Counted from the first letter of the stretch, positions 11,034 to 22,225 are shown. The stretch is 64,000 nucleotides of DNA from Thozetella sp. PMI_491 (GCA_021432635.1 MU270046.1:595913-659912), one strand, 5' to 3'. Program-made: numbers and translations. Notes: a model not told the origin generated them from the letters alone.

Positions 11034-12531
11034 CTTGACGGAGTATTGGAGTGCGGAAGAGGAGGAGGTGGGCTTCTTCGGGTGCTTGGATGAGAAGTGG
11101 TGTGAGGTGGAAGTTTGAGAGTGTGATGCAGAACGTTGATATTCCACGGCCGAACCGCGCTCTTTAACATGATGTTCTAGACCGTGCCCGTTGGTCCTCT
11201 GCCCCCAAAGGGAAAAGGACTGAGCCACGACAACAGACCCTTGGCAGCTGCATAGGTGAGCTGGGAGCTTGGGGTGCAGGGGGCTAAACCCAGCTGAGCG
11301 GGGGATTGCGTAAAACCAGCCTGATCAGTTCAAGTTTAGGCAGGGGTTGCCCCATTTTGTCATTCTCGTATCCTGGGGTCGGACAGGGCCAAGCCCCGCT
11401 TATTGGGTCGCTACGGTCAGGACGAGTTTAACGCAACTCTTCAGCTCAGCTTAACGGCCCAGCTGCCAAAACCGAGAGCGCTAATTGGAAGCCGGGAGTA
11501 CGTGCCCGAGGGCTGAAGCTCAAAGCGACCGGACACTATTGGCGCAGAGTACCCACAGGAACCGGGGCTGCTACTTGTTCGGGACCTGACGGAAACCCCT
11601 TCAAGTCTGTTTACATATTAGCTGGCGACCGTCAATCCAGTCGTGGCAATAAACACCCGCTTAGGGTCCAAACGTTTGAACTATTTGGAGTTGCTGAACT
11701 CGCCTGCAAGGGACGCCTGTAAGCAGCCGTGAGAAACATCCGAGCTGAGCAAACGTGTCTAGTCTGTTCAGGAACTCTTGCGGGTCGCTGAATGCGAAAA
11801 CCAGCGTCACGCCTGTTCTTCTCGCCGCCCGCACCCTTGACCTTACTTCTGCCCATTGCAATCCCAGGCTCCCAGCGGTGGGCTCTGCCAAGCGCATAGC
11901 CGAGCGAGCAGTATCAAAAATATCGTGCTAGCCTAAGCAGGACACATGCTCTTTTTCAGATCAAGTCACTGGCGGGTCCCGTCTTATAGTCTACATTGCG
12001 CCCATTTTTGTTGGCCTGATCGGTGTATCCAAAAATAACCTACGTCAGATCCCAGATAGCTAGGGTGTGAATCAAGCTTGAAGGAGACTTGTTAGCCTTG
12101 TGTATACTCCTCAGCTCGGTCCAAGTTTTATGGCACAAACTATGGATTGGCCATGGAGTACGGGATTAAATGCAGATGACAATCAAGGTAAAGAAAGAAG
12201 TGCTCCTCTCTGTCAGTCGCGTATTGCCAACTCTGACTTTTTAGCCCGGGGTACCTTGCATCTAGAGAGTGGTAGAAGGGCCACGATGCCACTCAGCCCG
12301 TTTGAAGTCAGTTAAATGGCATGGACTGTGATGCTAGTTTCTCCTCCACGTTTTCTACGAGATTTGATTTCGACGAGAAGACTGCGAGACGCAATAGTAT
12401 CCTGCTTTGATTCATGATTTCTCTACTACCATATTCTGGGAGGCTTCACAGTTTCGTCCGCGCTAATTTCTATCCTTCCTAGGACCGTTAATTACCAATT
12501 GAGCTACATTCAGTCGTTTAGGCACTTATGC
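11034..12531. other. 1.5-kb gap: promoter of the secreted protein, then nothing recognised
   Basis: The first about 100 bp are the CA-rich leader of the secreted protein. Beyond that, only short frames are seen (for example 11632-11897 minus and 12100-12315 plus), without family motifs or matching introns. Confidence 0.5.
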
Positions 12532-15500
12532 CTAAGATGTACCGGTAACAGCGGTGGGGTCGGTGCTGAACACTTCCCAATTCTCCTCTTCCTCCAACTC
12601 ACCCTCTTGCATATCACGGATAAGTCGAGAGGCTGGATTTCCGCTCGTCCATAGATAGAGGTGCTGGCACTCCTTTTTCTGCCCTGGGCGGTGGATACGG
12701 CCGAAGCCCCGGGTCGCTTGTTTCTTGGTGTCCGGAAGGCTGAACATGACGACATAACTGGCCTCGGTCAAATTGCAGCCGGTTCCTAGCACATTGAGCG
12801 TGCCTACCAGGATATTGGGAGCGGAGGCTTCCCTGGTTGTGAACTCGCTCACCATCGCAGCCCTCTTGCTAGGCGGTAGCGACGCGCAGGCAAGTACAGC
12901 TCTTGCTTCCTTGTGCGCGGAGTGCTTGAGCACATAGTAAATGCACAGGGCCTCCATCTCTGACCGCGCAAGGACGAGCATTCGCTCGGTCTGGAGCTTA
13001 CCGTGAGGGCCCGAATCCTTCCTCGACATCATCATGTCGTTGACAATGGCCAGAAGGCGCGTCGCCTTTGGCGCGTTGGCCGTGTACTCGTCCATAGTGC
13101 TCCAGAGCTTCGTGTTCTCTACATTGTAATCTGCACCGGCGATCTCAGCGGTCACTACCTTGTCGGAGAAGAGGGAACGGTTGTCCTCGCAATCTATCAT
13201 CGCCTGCGCGGTGCCGGGAAAGCTTGCCGCTAGATGTAGGTCGCTCAGAAATCTTGCGCCGTTGGCGGTCTGCATGACCTCGGTGATCGACAGGACGGGC
13301 TTGCCTTGTTGTATCTTTCCTGTTGTAGAGCTCGGCTTCATCCGTATGCGCTCCCCCAGAACACGGTCCACCAGAAGTTTGGTTATGCGCACGTGAGGCG
13401 GTTGGAGGGGGCAGTCGATCGCCCGAACTATTATCGGGAGCCTGTATAGAGTCGGGTGACCTTGGAGGGTCTTAGTGCCACGCCAAGGTAATATGAACTT
13501 TTTTGCTTGTGTCGACCAGCACTCTGCATGATCCGAGAGTTTCTGGCTTCCTTGATCAGACAAAATAGTAAGTTTTTCTAGCACACCTTTCATCGAGTTC
13601 CCATCGGCGCTCCAAGCTGGCGTCTGCAAGGCCCGAAGCAACGGTGTCAAAGCCCTCGGACTATTCTCGATCAGAGTTCTAGACATTATCAGCACTGGCG
13701 CAGGGCGTCCTGCATTCTCCGGTCCAAAAGGCTGCCGGAAAGTCTGCCCTTCTTTCAATATCGACTCAGCTGCGTGAGCCTCGTCCACCACAACGAATCC
13801 GGGGGGCGTCGTGAGGGGGAAGGCGCTCGCTTTGAACTCGGAATACGCTGAGATGACAATTTTATGTCGCTTCTGCGTGGTGTTTGTAGGCGTTCCAGGT
13901 GCTGCGATTTGCTGCTTTCCCGATTGGATTTCGATATCAAAAAGGTCCGAATCGAGGTACCGTCTAGCCTCTGCCGCAACCTCTTCGATGAGATCCCGAT
14001 CGGTGATGTATACTGTTGGCCCAGGTGGAAAGCACGATGCAAGCTTTACCGCCAGATCGGTTTCGCAGACGCATGCATGGCTGAACTCCTTCCTGAGTTT
14101 GGAATTACACTTCGAGGTGCCGTTTTGCCCATCTAGCGAAGATACAATGTGCCCCGAGTCTTTTAGTTTGCGGTCGAAATCCGACGCCATGGCAGATAGC
14201 GTCACAGCGAGAGAGGCTACACCAAGAGCGATGGTCGTCTTGCCAAATTCTGGAACATCGGTGAGATACAAGAAGCCTAGTTCCTGGAGGCAGGCCCAGT
14301 GGAGTATTGTCCATATAGTGCTCAGCTGGTGTTCTTTGAGCATGAAATTGGTTCCATATAGCTTGATGGCTACTTGCTGCTTGGTAGTCGAGACCGTGAA
14401 GAGGCGATTGGGGTCAAGACAGAAAAATGAGAGAAAATCAGCGTAGCTGGGCTCTTGGGATATAGCTTGCCAGGTGCTGGATACTTCGGTGTAGTCGACC
14501 TCGGAGCACGTGATGGTCGCGCGAGGCGACTTACTAGGCGCCTGCGAGCCTGTGGTAACACCCCTAACACCGCTACCACGCCTCTTGTCATTTTCCTTCT
14601 TGGCGAGACTCGTATCTCTTCTACCCTGATTTGGACTGCAGTAGTGCCTCGATTTCTTGATCGTGGTTGCCTCCTCGGTACTCGTGAAGCGAGCCAAGGT
14701 CTTCGAGGCATCCTCAGTGAAGTTGACCTTACCTGTCTCTGTCCAGGGCTGAACCGGCTTCTGGGACCAACAAACTTTGAAGCTTACATCTGCATAATCT
14801 TTCCAGCCGTTTAGGAGGGGCTTGTTCAGGACGTCCATGGGGAAAGTCATGGGACACTTGTGCCAGTTTGGGAAGAAGTATAGAGATACCTTTACGGCAG
14901 TGAGGTCCTCATTTGCGCGCCTGCCGCGGATCCTTGAACGGAATGACATGCCACCGGTCCATATCCGCATGTCCGTGATTAGCATGCTCCCTTCGAGTAG
15001 CGCTAGTGCTCGAGCATCTCCAGCCGCTTCGGTCACTTCCGGCTTGATCCGGCCGCCAGCTCCCTCTACGAACTGCTCGTTGGCTGTTTGCCGGTGAGAA
15101 CCAGGCCATAGCTGCAGGGTCTGTAGCTGCTTTTCCTCTCTTCTGATGAAGAATGCTACCTCTACGCCCGTCATCTCCTCCTTGAACTCGATATGGTAGA
15201 GGGCCGCGCGTGGAGGATCGCTCTGACAGGCCGGTGTGCAGCGGATCCCGCAGAGGACCGGGTCTGCGCCCATACCTGCTCGTAGAACCTCAACAACTTC
15301 CGGGTTCGAGAATATAGAGCCCTTAAGAAAGTGCCAATCTTTCACCTCTGGGTCTTTCGCGTTCTCTATGTTGCCCAAGATACCTTCGCGGAGCTTGTCG
15401 ACGTCGTAGATGTTGACGGCGTTCTCGACGATGACGAAACCGTCTCTTCTCAGACTTCTAGCCCTCGCAGAGCATAGTTCCCTATCAAACCGAGGCCGCG

Positions 15501-15549
15501 GCAAAGCCATAGTCCCGTGCATGCTTCCTTTAGCTATCGGGTTGTTCAT
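12532..15549 (-). CDS. PhyH-like dioxygenase domain fused to an SNF2-family helicase, 1005 aa
   Basis: A single uninterrupted 1005-codon frame. Residues about 20-230 resemble phytanoyl-CoA-dioxygenase-type 2-oxoglutarate/Fe(II) enzymes. They contain RDGFVIVENAV, a YHIEF segment whose H119-x-E121 could be the first metal pair, and LWPGSHRQ (148-154). The position where the family has its distal His reads IWTGG (196-200), so Thr replaces His and iron binding is doubtful. Residues about 400-975 are a helicase core: LKEHQ (404-408), DVPEFGKTT (motif I, 431-439), VVVDEAHA (DEAH at 589-592), MSRTLIENS (622-630), a motif IV-like MLVLARSEM, GTLNVLGTGCNL (917-927) and QATRGFGRIHRPGQ (944-957). The last two are typical of SNF2 motifs V and VI. 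The linker at 270-350 is Lys/Arg/Ser-rich, and the end is acidic. SNF2 proteins move or remodel nucleosomes in the nucleus. A dioxygenase-SNF2 fusion recalls the kinetoplastid JBP2 layout, but the oxygenase family differs. The role is unknown. Confidence 0.8.
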   Translation of the reverse strand: MNNPIAKGSMHGTMALPRPRFDRELCSARARSLRRDGFVIVENAVNIYDVDKLREGILGNIENAKDPEVKDWHFLKGSIFSNPEVVEVLRAGMGADPVLCGIRCTPACQSDPPRAALYHIEFKEEMTGVEVAFFIRREEKQLQTLQLWPGSHRQTANEQFVEGAGGRIKPEVTEAAGDARALALLEGSMLITDMRIWTGGMSFRSRIRGRRANEDLTAVKVSLYFFPNWHKCPMTFPMDVLNKPLLNGWKDYADVSFKVCWSQKPVQPWTETGKVNFTEDASKTLARFTSTEEATTIKKSRHYCSPNQGRRDTSLAKKENDKRRGSGVRGVTTGSQAPSKSPRATITCSEVDYTEVSSTWQAISQEPSYADFLSFFCLDPNRLFTVSTTKQQVAIKLYGTNFMLKEHQLSTIWTILHWACLQELGFLYLTDVPEFGKTTIALGVASLAVTLSAMASDFDRKLKDSGHIVSSLDGQNGTSKCNSKLRKEFSHACVCETDLAVKLASCFPPGPTVYITDRDLIEEVAAEARRYLDSDLFDIEIQSGKQQIAAPGTPTNTTQKRHKIVISAYSEFKASAFPLTTPPGFVVVDEAHAAESILKEGQTFRQPFGPENAGRPAPVLIMSRTLIENSPRALTPLLRALQTPAWSADGNSMKGVLEKLTILSDQGSQKLSDHAECWSTQAKKFILPWRGTKTLQGHPTLYRLPIIVRAIDCPLQPPHVRITKLLVDRVLGERIRMKPSSTTGKIQQGKPVLSITEVMQTANGARFLSDLHLAASFPGTAQAMIDCEDNRSLFSDKVVTAEIAGADYNVENTKLWSTMDEYTANAPKATRLLAIVNDMMMSRKDSGPHGKLQTERMLVLARSEMEALCIYYVLKHSAHKEARAVLACASLPPSKRAAMVSEFTTREASAPNILVGTLNVLGTGCNLTEASYVVMFSLPDTKKQATRGFGRIHRPGQKKECQHLYLWTSGNPASRLIRDMQEGELEEEENWEVFSTDPTAVTGTS

Positions 15550-16196
15550 TGCGTTAATTGTGACCCGTTCGGTACGCTGGGATTGATCTGGCCAGAATAT
15601 ACTTGCGATAAAGTGCTGTATTCCATTCGCCGTTCGTTCGCCGCCGCTCCTGTACCAGATAGAAGTTATTTTAGATATCTGCCCAATATTTGACTATAAC
15701 ATAGGAGGCTACGATAAATATTATGCAATTCCTAATCTGCGGTAGCTTTCTTTCTTCCTACTTCTCGACAAAGGAGTTGTTACCGTGGATAGGACTACGA
15801 AATTAATCTACTCCTTTCTTTATCCTAGGACCGTCTGTGACTTCAATGACCTTTATTCTATATCAGTCAATGCCATTGTCATAGTACGACATCCTTGCTA
15901 TGTAGATGGAAATAATTAATGGCTGCATAGGTCCGGGAGGTGCCGATGACAAATGCTGAGTAGGGGCCCAGGAACGACAATGAACCTGCGCGGAACCATC
16001 TCAACAAGCTTATATAGGCGTGGTGAGCTTCGACAGTGCGATCATGAGCTTTCCTGCCGGTCTATAATCTGGAGATAGGAGTCTCGTGTTCGATACTGAT
16101 CATCAAATCTTCAACCCTTGGTCTATCATATCATCCAGGTCTCGTTGATCAAGGTGGCCAGGTTGTATACCATCCTCCGCCTTCCCTGGACTTACG
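15550..16196. other. Divergent promoter region between helicase fusion and F-box gene
   Basis: A 647-bp AT-rich spacer between divergent starts. It contains a TATA box for the F-box gene at 16011-16018. No coding frame is seen. Confidence 0.5.
16011..16018 (+). promoter_or_regulatory. TATA box of the F-box gene
   Basis: TATATAGG lies 186 bp upstream of the ATG at 16197. The intervening leader is CT-rich. Confidence 0.45.
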
Positions 16197-17711
16197 ATGG
16201 CTGACCGAGTGGAACAGGATCGCCAGGAGGAATCGCCTCCCCCATCTCATCAACCGTCAACAGATTCCGATCATGGACCCCCAGTACCTCCTCCGGTAGC
16301 CAGTTCGGTCATCGAACTGCCGCCCGAAATTCTTCGGCTTATAGCACATAAGGTTGACCGCAGCGACCTTCGGGCGATGCGGGAAGCGCACCGTGGTATG
16401 AGGGACGCAGCGGACGATTGGTTCTGCTGTGAGGTACGGGCAATCTCACGTCGTTATAGCCTCGATCTGCTCCAGGACCTCACGTGGGATGACTGGTGGG
16501 TACGCCGGGCAAAGAATCTGGTCTACAGCAGCTTCCTTCTAAAGCGAGAGCTACCGAGAGCCCGTTTTGCTGAAGCGTTACTCCTAGAGACGGACGACCC
16601 AGCACTTGATACGCCGTTTGACCTCTTCAATAGTCTTGTCAAGGAGCAGATCGAGACGAGCACCCGGGATGACGAATCAATCATCCTTGGGACATTCCTT
16701 CGGCGAGCTGAGAACCTCCGGGGGGTTACTTTGTACTGCAATAGACTCCCAGCAGATCTTCTTGCGGCAGAAGAGCGGGCGGTGATTGCTGGAGCTCTAG
16801 AGAAAGAGCAAGGAAACGCATTCAGGGACTTATGTAATCGGGCCAACTGGTACGTAATCCCGGCGACAATCTTCCGCGCCCTCAGCTGGGCCTATAGCTC
16901 GGCCCTGACCCCGGCCCGGATCCGTCTTACACTTCTGGATCTGGACTGGCGATTCTTCATCCTCAGTCAGCCTGATGTCAATCATTACCTCGATTGCCTC
17001 TCTGCGGTGGAGCATCTAAGCCTCAGTATTGACAATCGTCCCGATGCCCTGGTGGAGGATCAAGGGGATGGATGGTTTGGGTTGGACGCCCCTAGTACGT
17101 CGCTTCACGTTCTCATCGCCCATGCTGACCATCTGAAGACCATCCGGGTCCACTGCACCAAAATGATGGACACCGACGGGTTTGATCACTTCTGGAGGGA
17201 AGAACACTGGACTTGGTCGATCCCTGACATGGGGCGGCTCCTAGAGCCGGGACATCGCTGGCAATATCTCCGCACGCTCGACCTGCGATCCATTGCATTC
17301 CGGAAAGACGACATCCTAGGGTTCTTGCGGTTACATCGCCCCACTCTCAAAGAGCTATATCTCAAGGATATAGTGCTTAGGGATGCGTCATGGTTGGTCA
17401 TGTTACCAGAGCTTCGATCTCTGGTAGTGCCGGAGTATAACCATGACGCCCAGCAAATGGAGGGTCTCGAGAGTGCCCAGATAGGAGGATATATATGCGG
17501 CCGGAATGAGGAAGAGGATAGAACTGAGGGGTTTGGGGATGACGACAACGAGGACTCCTACTTGGCGCATCGATGGGAGTTCAAGGATGGAGATCCTCTC
17601 GTCACTCGCTTGAGCCAATATCTGCGAGGGAATGACGACCGTGAGCTCAAAGATGACCTGCTGACAGCGCACATCGGCTTTACTGTCGTCACCTCTCCTC
17701 TCTTATGGTAG
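16197..17711 (+). CDS. F-box domain protein, 504 aa
   Basis: An intronless 504-codon frame. After a Pro/Ser-rich, acidic N-terminus, residues about 39-75 form an F-box: VIELPPEILRLIAHKVDRSD, then a helix with LRAMREAHRGMRDAAD. F-box proteins link Skp1/cullin ubiquitin ligases to their targets. The rest resembles the leucine-containing, non-catalytic substrate region common in fungal F-box proteins. It includes widely spaced segments such as LRTLDLRSIAF, LKELYLKDIVL and LRSLVVPEY near the C-terminus, which look like degenerate leucine-rich repeats. An acidic stretch lies just before the C-terminal block. The target is unknown. The gene is divergent from the helicase fusion upstream, and nothing in the sequence shows that the two act together. 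Confidence 0.8.
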   Translation: MADRVEQDRQEESPPPSHQPSTDSDHGPPVPPPVASSVIELPPEILRLIAHKVDRSDLRAMREAHRGMRDAADDWFCCEVRAISRRYSLDLLQDLTWDDWWVRRAKNLVYSSFLLKRELPRARFAEALLLETDDPALDTPFDLFNSLVKEQIETSTRDDESIILGTFLRRAENLRGVTLYCNRLPADLLAAEERAVIAGALEKEQGNAFRDLCNRANWYVIPATIFRALSWAYSSALTPARIRLTLLDLDWRFFILSQPDVNHYLDCLSAVEHLSLSIDNRPDALVEDQGDGWFGLDAPSTSLHVLIAHADHLKTIRVHCTKMMDTDGFDHFWREEHWTWSIPDMGRLLEPGHRWQYLRTLDLRSIAFRKDDILGFLRLHRPTLKELYLKDIVLRDASWLVMLPELRSLVVPEYNHDAQQMEGLESAQIGGYICGRNEEEDRTEGFGDDDNEDSYLAHRWEFKDGDPLVTRLSQYLRGNDDRELKDDLLTAHIGFTVVTSPLLW

Positions 17712-19011
17712 CATCCCAGTCTGTTCCGCCCGTCGTGATATCACTCGTTACGGCCAACAAGTATGTAAAGCTACGTAGGGTAGTCAAATTGAGATATTAT
17801 GCCATCACGCCTCAATTTGTGCAACATCTATGTATAAATTGATTCGCTTCTGTTATTTCGGTAACAAACTGAAGGTCCATGTCGAGTATCTAACCCAAAA
17901 TCGATCTTGTCGCACGCATCTAGATGACCCAGCTGAAATACACAGAATCGATCAAATGCTACGATTTCTTGCTTCGCAAACGATCAGTTCTTGGTCTCCC
18001 TGAGCGGACAGGATCCATTTATGGGCAACATCCACGCTATGGGAAAAACCCCCGTCTCGCGGCCCAAGCTTTCTCGGAACCGCCGCTGTGGGCCTGCCGC
18101 TATGGATCGCCATATGGCGTTTCCGTGTTTCGTGACACCCAATGAACCCTTTCTCCGCTTGGTACCCACGCATGCCCTGCACAGAGCCATGCAACAGCTA
18201 TCAGAAAACCAGGGTGATACCTCATGGCCTATTGGCCAATTGACTCGGAGCGGCGCACTCTTGCAGTCGGTAGGGTGACGCCTCAGGATGCGTGATAAGA
18301 CTTGGCCAGGTTGAGGCGCCATCGCATGCACGCCTGGACCCCATCAATGGTGACGAGTACAATGAGACTGGCCGCACCGACATGAACCCGACAGGTTGGT
18401 AATTTGGAGGTGTTATAGCTCCGATGGAAGAGACCTCCCGCGACATGCCGGGTACCCCCACCTTGGCAAACCTGAACGTGCTTGGATATCCCAGGGTGAC
18501 GATGACACCATTTCTCTGCAGAAGCTGTCATCGCCATTTCGGCCTGTTCGTTCGTTTGCTACAAAATACGATCTCAACATGGGTGCGAATAGGAATTTAC
18601 CGCTCTCGGGGAAGGTTTACTTGCCGGGAGACTGCCGCTGTTGCCATTTGAGACGCCGTTACCCCGATCGCCCTTGATAGACAACGAGCACGCCGCGACG
18701 TAGCTCACTCGGAGTATTTTCCCATGTTGGTTTGCCACGGCAGGCAGAGCATCCCCTCACGGGCTCGGCGTACCTATATGCGAGTATTCCCGGCCACTAT
18801 CGAATCACATCACCGCACCTAGGATCGCGCAATGGTATATGTCCCGCAGCTGACGCCGGGATGGTTACCTTACATATAAAGGTGATCAGGTTGTACCATG
18901 CGGTCTCATCCGACCTACAGATCTAGGACCGACCGACCGAAGTAGATAGGTACTGTGAATCAATTTCCGGTCGAGACATCTGCTTCTCACGAGCCTCCAT
19001 ATATCGGAACC
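17712..19011. other. 1.3-kb gap upstream of the MFS gene
   Basis: The short overlapping frames on both strands at 17924-18700 show no motif or consistent exon structure. The right end is the MFS gene promoter, with a TATA-like box at 18873-18882. No RNA gene is seen. Confidence 0.5.
18873..18882 (+). promoter_or_regulatory. TATA-like box of the MFS transporter gene
   Basis: CATATAAAGG lies about 135 bp before the ATG at 19012. Confidence 0.4.
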
Positions 19012-20894
19012 ATGGCGACTCCACAACGACGGAAGCCGTGGAAGATCCAATGGTTCTCTCCGGATGACACGCCAGAAGAGCGCAAGTTCATTCTTAAACT
19101 GGATGCAGTTCTAGTTCCATACCTTCTCCTCACTTATTGGGTTAAGAATCTGGATCAAAACAATCTTAGTGAGTAACCAAACCGCTCTCCGCTCTTCGTC
19201 TTCGCGTCCTGACACGATAGACAATGCTTATGTCGCGGGCATGAAGGAGGAGCTTGGATTTTACGGGAACGAGCTCATTCAACTGCAAACAATGTACATC
19301 GTCGGTGCCGTGCTTGGACAGATCCCTTTCCTCTTCCTGTTCACTTATCTGCCCATGTACTGGGTCATTCCCGGGATGGATGTCTGCTGGGGGGTTTTCA
19401 CGCTGCTCCAGTATCGCGCCAACTCTTTTGGAGAGATGATGGCCTATCGCTTCTTTGTCGGCTGGTTCGAGGTTCGCGCCTGCCCCTCGGACAAGGTCAA
19501 GAAAGTTTAGATGATGGCTAACCAAGCACTAGGCTGCTTACTTCCCGGCCGTTCACTACGTCCTTGGTAAGCTCGCTGTTGTGATCTTTTCAGCGCGCCG
19601 AAGTCTCGGCTTACGTTATATAGGTTCTTGGTATCGAAGGCATGAGATCAGTCGCCGCGGAGGCATCTGGTACCTTGGTGTCCCCATCGGTACTCTCACG
19701 GCCGGGCTGGTTCAGGCGGGGGCGACGACGAGCCTGGAAGGAATCAACGGGCTCTCTGGCTGGAGGTACACATTCCTGCCGAAATTATTGCCTGGCCGAA
19801 TGCTGACCTGATCCTCGGTCCAGGTGGATGTATATTATCTGCGCCATCATCACCATCCCAGTTGGCATAATCGGGTACTTCATCATTCCCGGCACCATCG
19901 CGATGCCGAACCCTTGGGTACTCAAGGAGAAGGACTTAGAGATCGCCAGGAGACGCCTCGAGCGGTCCGGCCACAAGGTGCAAGGAAAGTTTCAGCTGTG
20001 TCACCTCAAGGACATATTCTTCAGCAAGCACTTCTACATCGTACTGTTTGTCGATATCTTGTTTTGGAATGCCGGTGCGAACTCGAGCGCCTTCCTGCTG
20101 TGGCTCAAGTCCTTGAATCGCTTCGAGTCGGCCAAGGTGAATCAGTTCGGCACGCTGCCCTCGGCACTAGGTATATTTTATACGCTCTTCGCCAACTTTT
20201 CGTCGGATCTCATCTGGGGGCCTGCGTGGGGGATAACGTTCGCCTCGAGCTACAACGCCGTCGCTTTGCTTCTCCTGGTAATATCCGCGCCGCAGCTTTT
20301 TGTCTTGATGGCAATGACACGCTAACCGCGATATAGCTTATATGGGAGGTCCCGGAGGGGGCAAAGTGGTTCGCCTTCTGCAGCACGTCTTGGTCCTATG
20401 CCTTGTCTAGCGTGCTCCATGGCTGGGTTAACAACATCTTGAGAGACTCTCCTGAAACCCGTTCATTCACACTCGTGTTCATGAACATCATGGCGCAATC
20501 CTCCACAGCATGGTACAGCGCCACCCCAGGCAGTAGCATCCCCTAATGCCTACATATGACACGATCTAATACGTTTCATTAATAGGACGGGCCTTCTTGC
20601 CTATCCAACCGTAGAGGCCCCCCGTTACCTGAAGGGCTTTGCGTTCTCTTTTTCGTGCGCGACGTCTCTCATCATCGGGACCCATATTCTCCGCGTTTAC
20701 ATGGACCATAAAGAGTGAGTACCTTGCCCCGTAAGCTCTGAGGACTGATGTTGATAGTTTGAAGAAAGCAAAAGGCAACGGAGCTGTTGGAGGACCCGGA
20801 AGAGCAGCCCAGCCACGGAAGCCATGGGGCCGGCGCAGCAACAAGCAAGCAGCCAGGTGTCTCGGAACAGTCGCAGGATGAGGATGGAAAATAA
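19012..20894 (+). CDS. MFS anion:cation symporter of the allantoate/pantothenate permease type, 490 aa
   Basis: Eight exons give 490 residues: 19012-19168, 19221-19471, 19533-19566, 19624-19765, 19824-20277, 20337-20512, 20586-20714 and 20765-20894. All phases close. The family pattern is clear: WVKNLDQNNL, then NAYVAGMKEELGFYGNELI, FFVGWFE with AAYFPAVHYVLGSWYRRHE, and later WEVPEGAKWFAFC. These match the fungal DAL5-like group of plasma-membrane importers for organic anions such as allantoate, pantothenate, nicotinate or related acids. The exact substrate is unknown. The donor after exon 2 (GTTCGC) is weak, and the last acceptor (GAAG) was chosen because it alone keeps the acidic C-terminal tail in frame, ending QSQDEDGK. 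The upstream in-frame GTG at 18955 was not used as start. The number of membrane segments looks complete. Confidence 0.85.
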
Positions 20895-21191
20895 CTTAAG
20901 TCCTAGGAACTCTTCATACTTGATCCTGAACCTCGAAAGAGTCAGACTCGTTAAACTCGTGTGTGGCGAGGTTGCATGTCTGAATGATAGCTCGAGACTA
21001 GAAGTTACCCCAGATGTTCATGGCCATTGGCAATACACAAGCGCGAAACATTGAATATGAGCAAGGCATGAAGAGAGGTATAGAGGGTGGTAGATACACC
21101 TACTTAGGGATGTAGTTCTCATTCGTACACCCAATAGCTGAAAGGTAAACCCTGAACTCTTCTTTCCCTTGCCGCTTATTTTTCCAAAATG

Positions 21192-22138
21192 TCAGCCCGG
21201 CACGCCAGCAATGGCAAGCCAACCTGTGTAATCATGAACACCAATGCCAGCAAAACTATTGTTCCCCTGGTATTTGTTAATGATATCATGCAAGTTTGCT
21301 TCAAAGAATGCGTCGCCGGTGCCATAGAAAGATATAGTGTTGGTTTCCTGGCTCTGCAACGTCTCTACGGCAAGCCAGACTGGCTTTCCCATCATAGTAC
21401 CTGCTTGAATGGCGGCATCTGCGATCTTCTGCACACCCACCGCTGTGTTCCGATAAGTCATGAAGGTCGCCGAGTCAAGCACGCCCAGTAACCATGAATC
21501 CAGGGGCACGCTCGTGTTGGTGCTAAGCTCATGTACCCAGAATGGGAGGTCAGCGGCCACCGGTATACCGAGGGACTTGCCGAAGTCCACGACCTGCTGA
21601 ACGACCCATTGCCATCCCCGAATGTAGAAATTTTGGTTGCAGACCCAGTCCGAAAAGTTCCATGGCTGTAAAAGAGAAAGTCAGCACCTCCACTGAGCCA
21701 GCGGTAGTCTCCCGAAGACTGCCTTCACAAGCAGCATAGGCTTACCTCGACATCCAGGTGAATCCCGGAAAAGGATGAATTTTTTGGAGACTTGTTCTGG
21801 TAGCCTTTTATCCATCCAAGCGAGTTTGCAAGAGTCGGCTGTCCGCTCCCGATTGTCCAACGCTTGTTTCCAAGCAGCGCGTGGACGGCAATCGAATTAT
21901 TTGTGCATTGCGAAATGAAGTTCTGCCACACGGCGCTGCCGAGAGTATCATCGATCTGAACGTATACACGAGATAGGTTGCTTGTCGTCGCGAACTGAAG
22001 GAACCGAGTGACCTCAGTAGGCCGCGCCATCATGGAAGGGTTCCATATCCACGTCGCGAGCTGCGCCGGCAGGTCTCGTTGGTGGAGACGAGTGCAGGCC
22101 GCCATGAGCGGAAAGAGGACAAGATGTAAACAGCGCAT
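21192..22138 (-). CDS. Secreted probable TIM-barrel protein of unknown activity, 288 aa
   Basis: Exons 22138-21746 and 21665-21192 are joined by an 80-nt intron (GTAAGC..TTACAG) and give 288 residues. The N-terminus MRCLHLVLFPLMAACTRLHQ is a signal peptide. The mature part has alternating strand-helix blocks: LATWIWNPSMM, VYVQID, IHLDVEPW, GIPVAADLPFWVHEL, ATFMTYRN, KPVWLAVET and GIGVHDYTGWLAI. Acidic residues at strand ends (DVEP, VET, VHDY) look like a glycoside-hydrolase TIM barrel, but no specific CAZy family was recognised. A TATA box about 80 bp upstream fits the chosen start. It is likely secreted and may act on polysaccharide; that is inference from fold-like features only. Confidence 0.7.
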
Positions 22139-22216
22139 TTTGTGGTTGGTAGGTGAGTGTCCGGTGAGAGTCACCGCGCATGGAACGCTGCCTGGCCCGT
22201 TTAGGCGACGAATGCG

Positions 22217-22225
22217 ATATATAAT
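22217..22225 (-). promoter_or_regulatory. TATA box of the secreted TIM-barrel-like gene
   Basis: The minus strand reads TTATATATC about 80 bp before the ATG at 22138. Confidence 0.5.
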
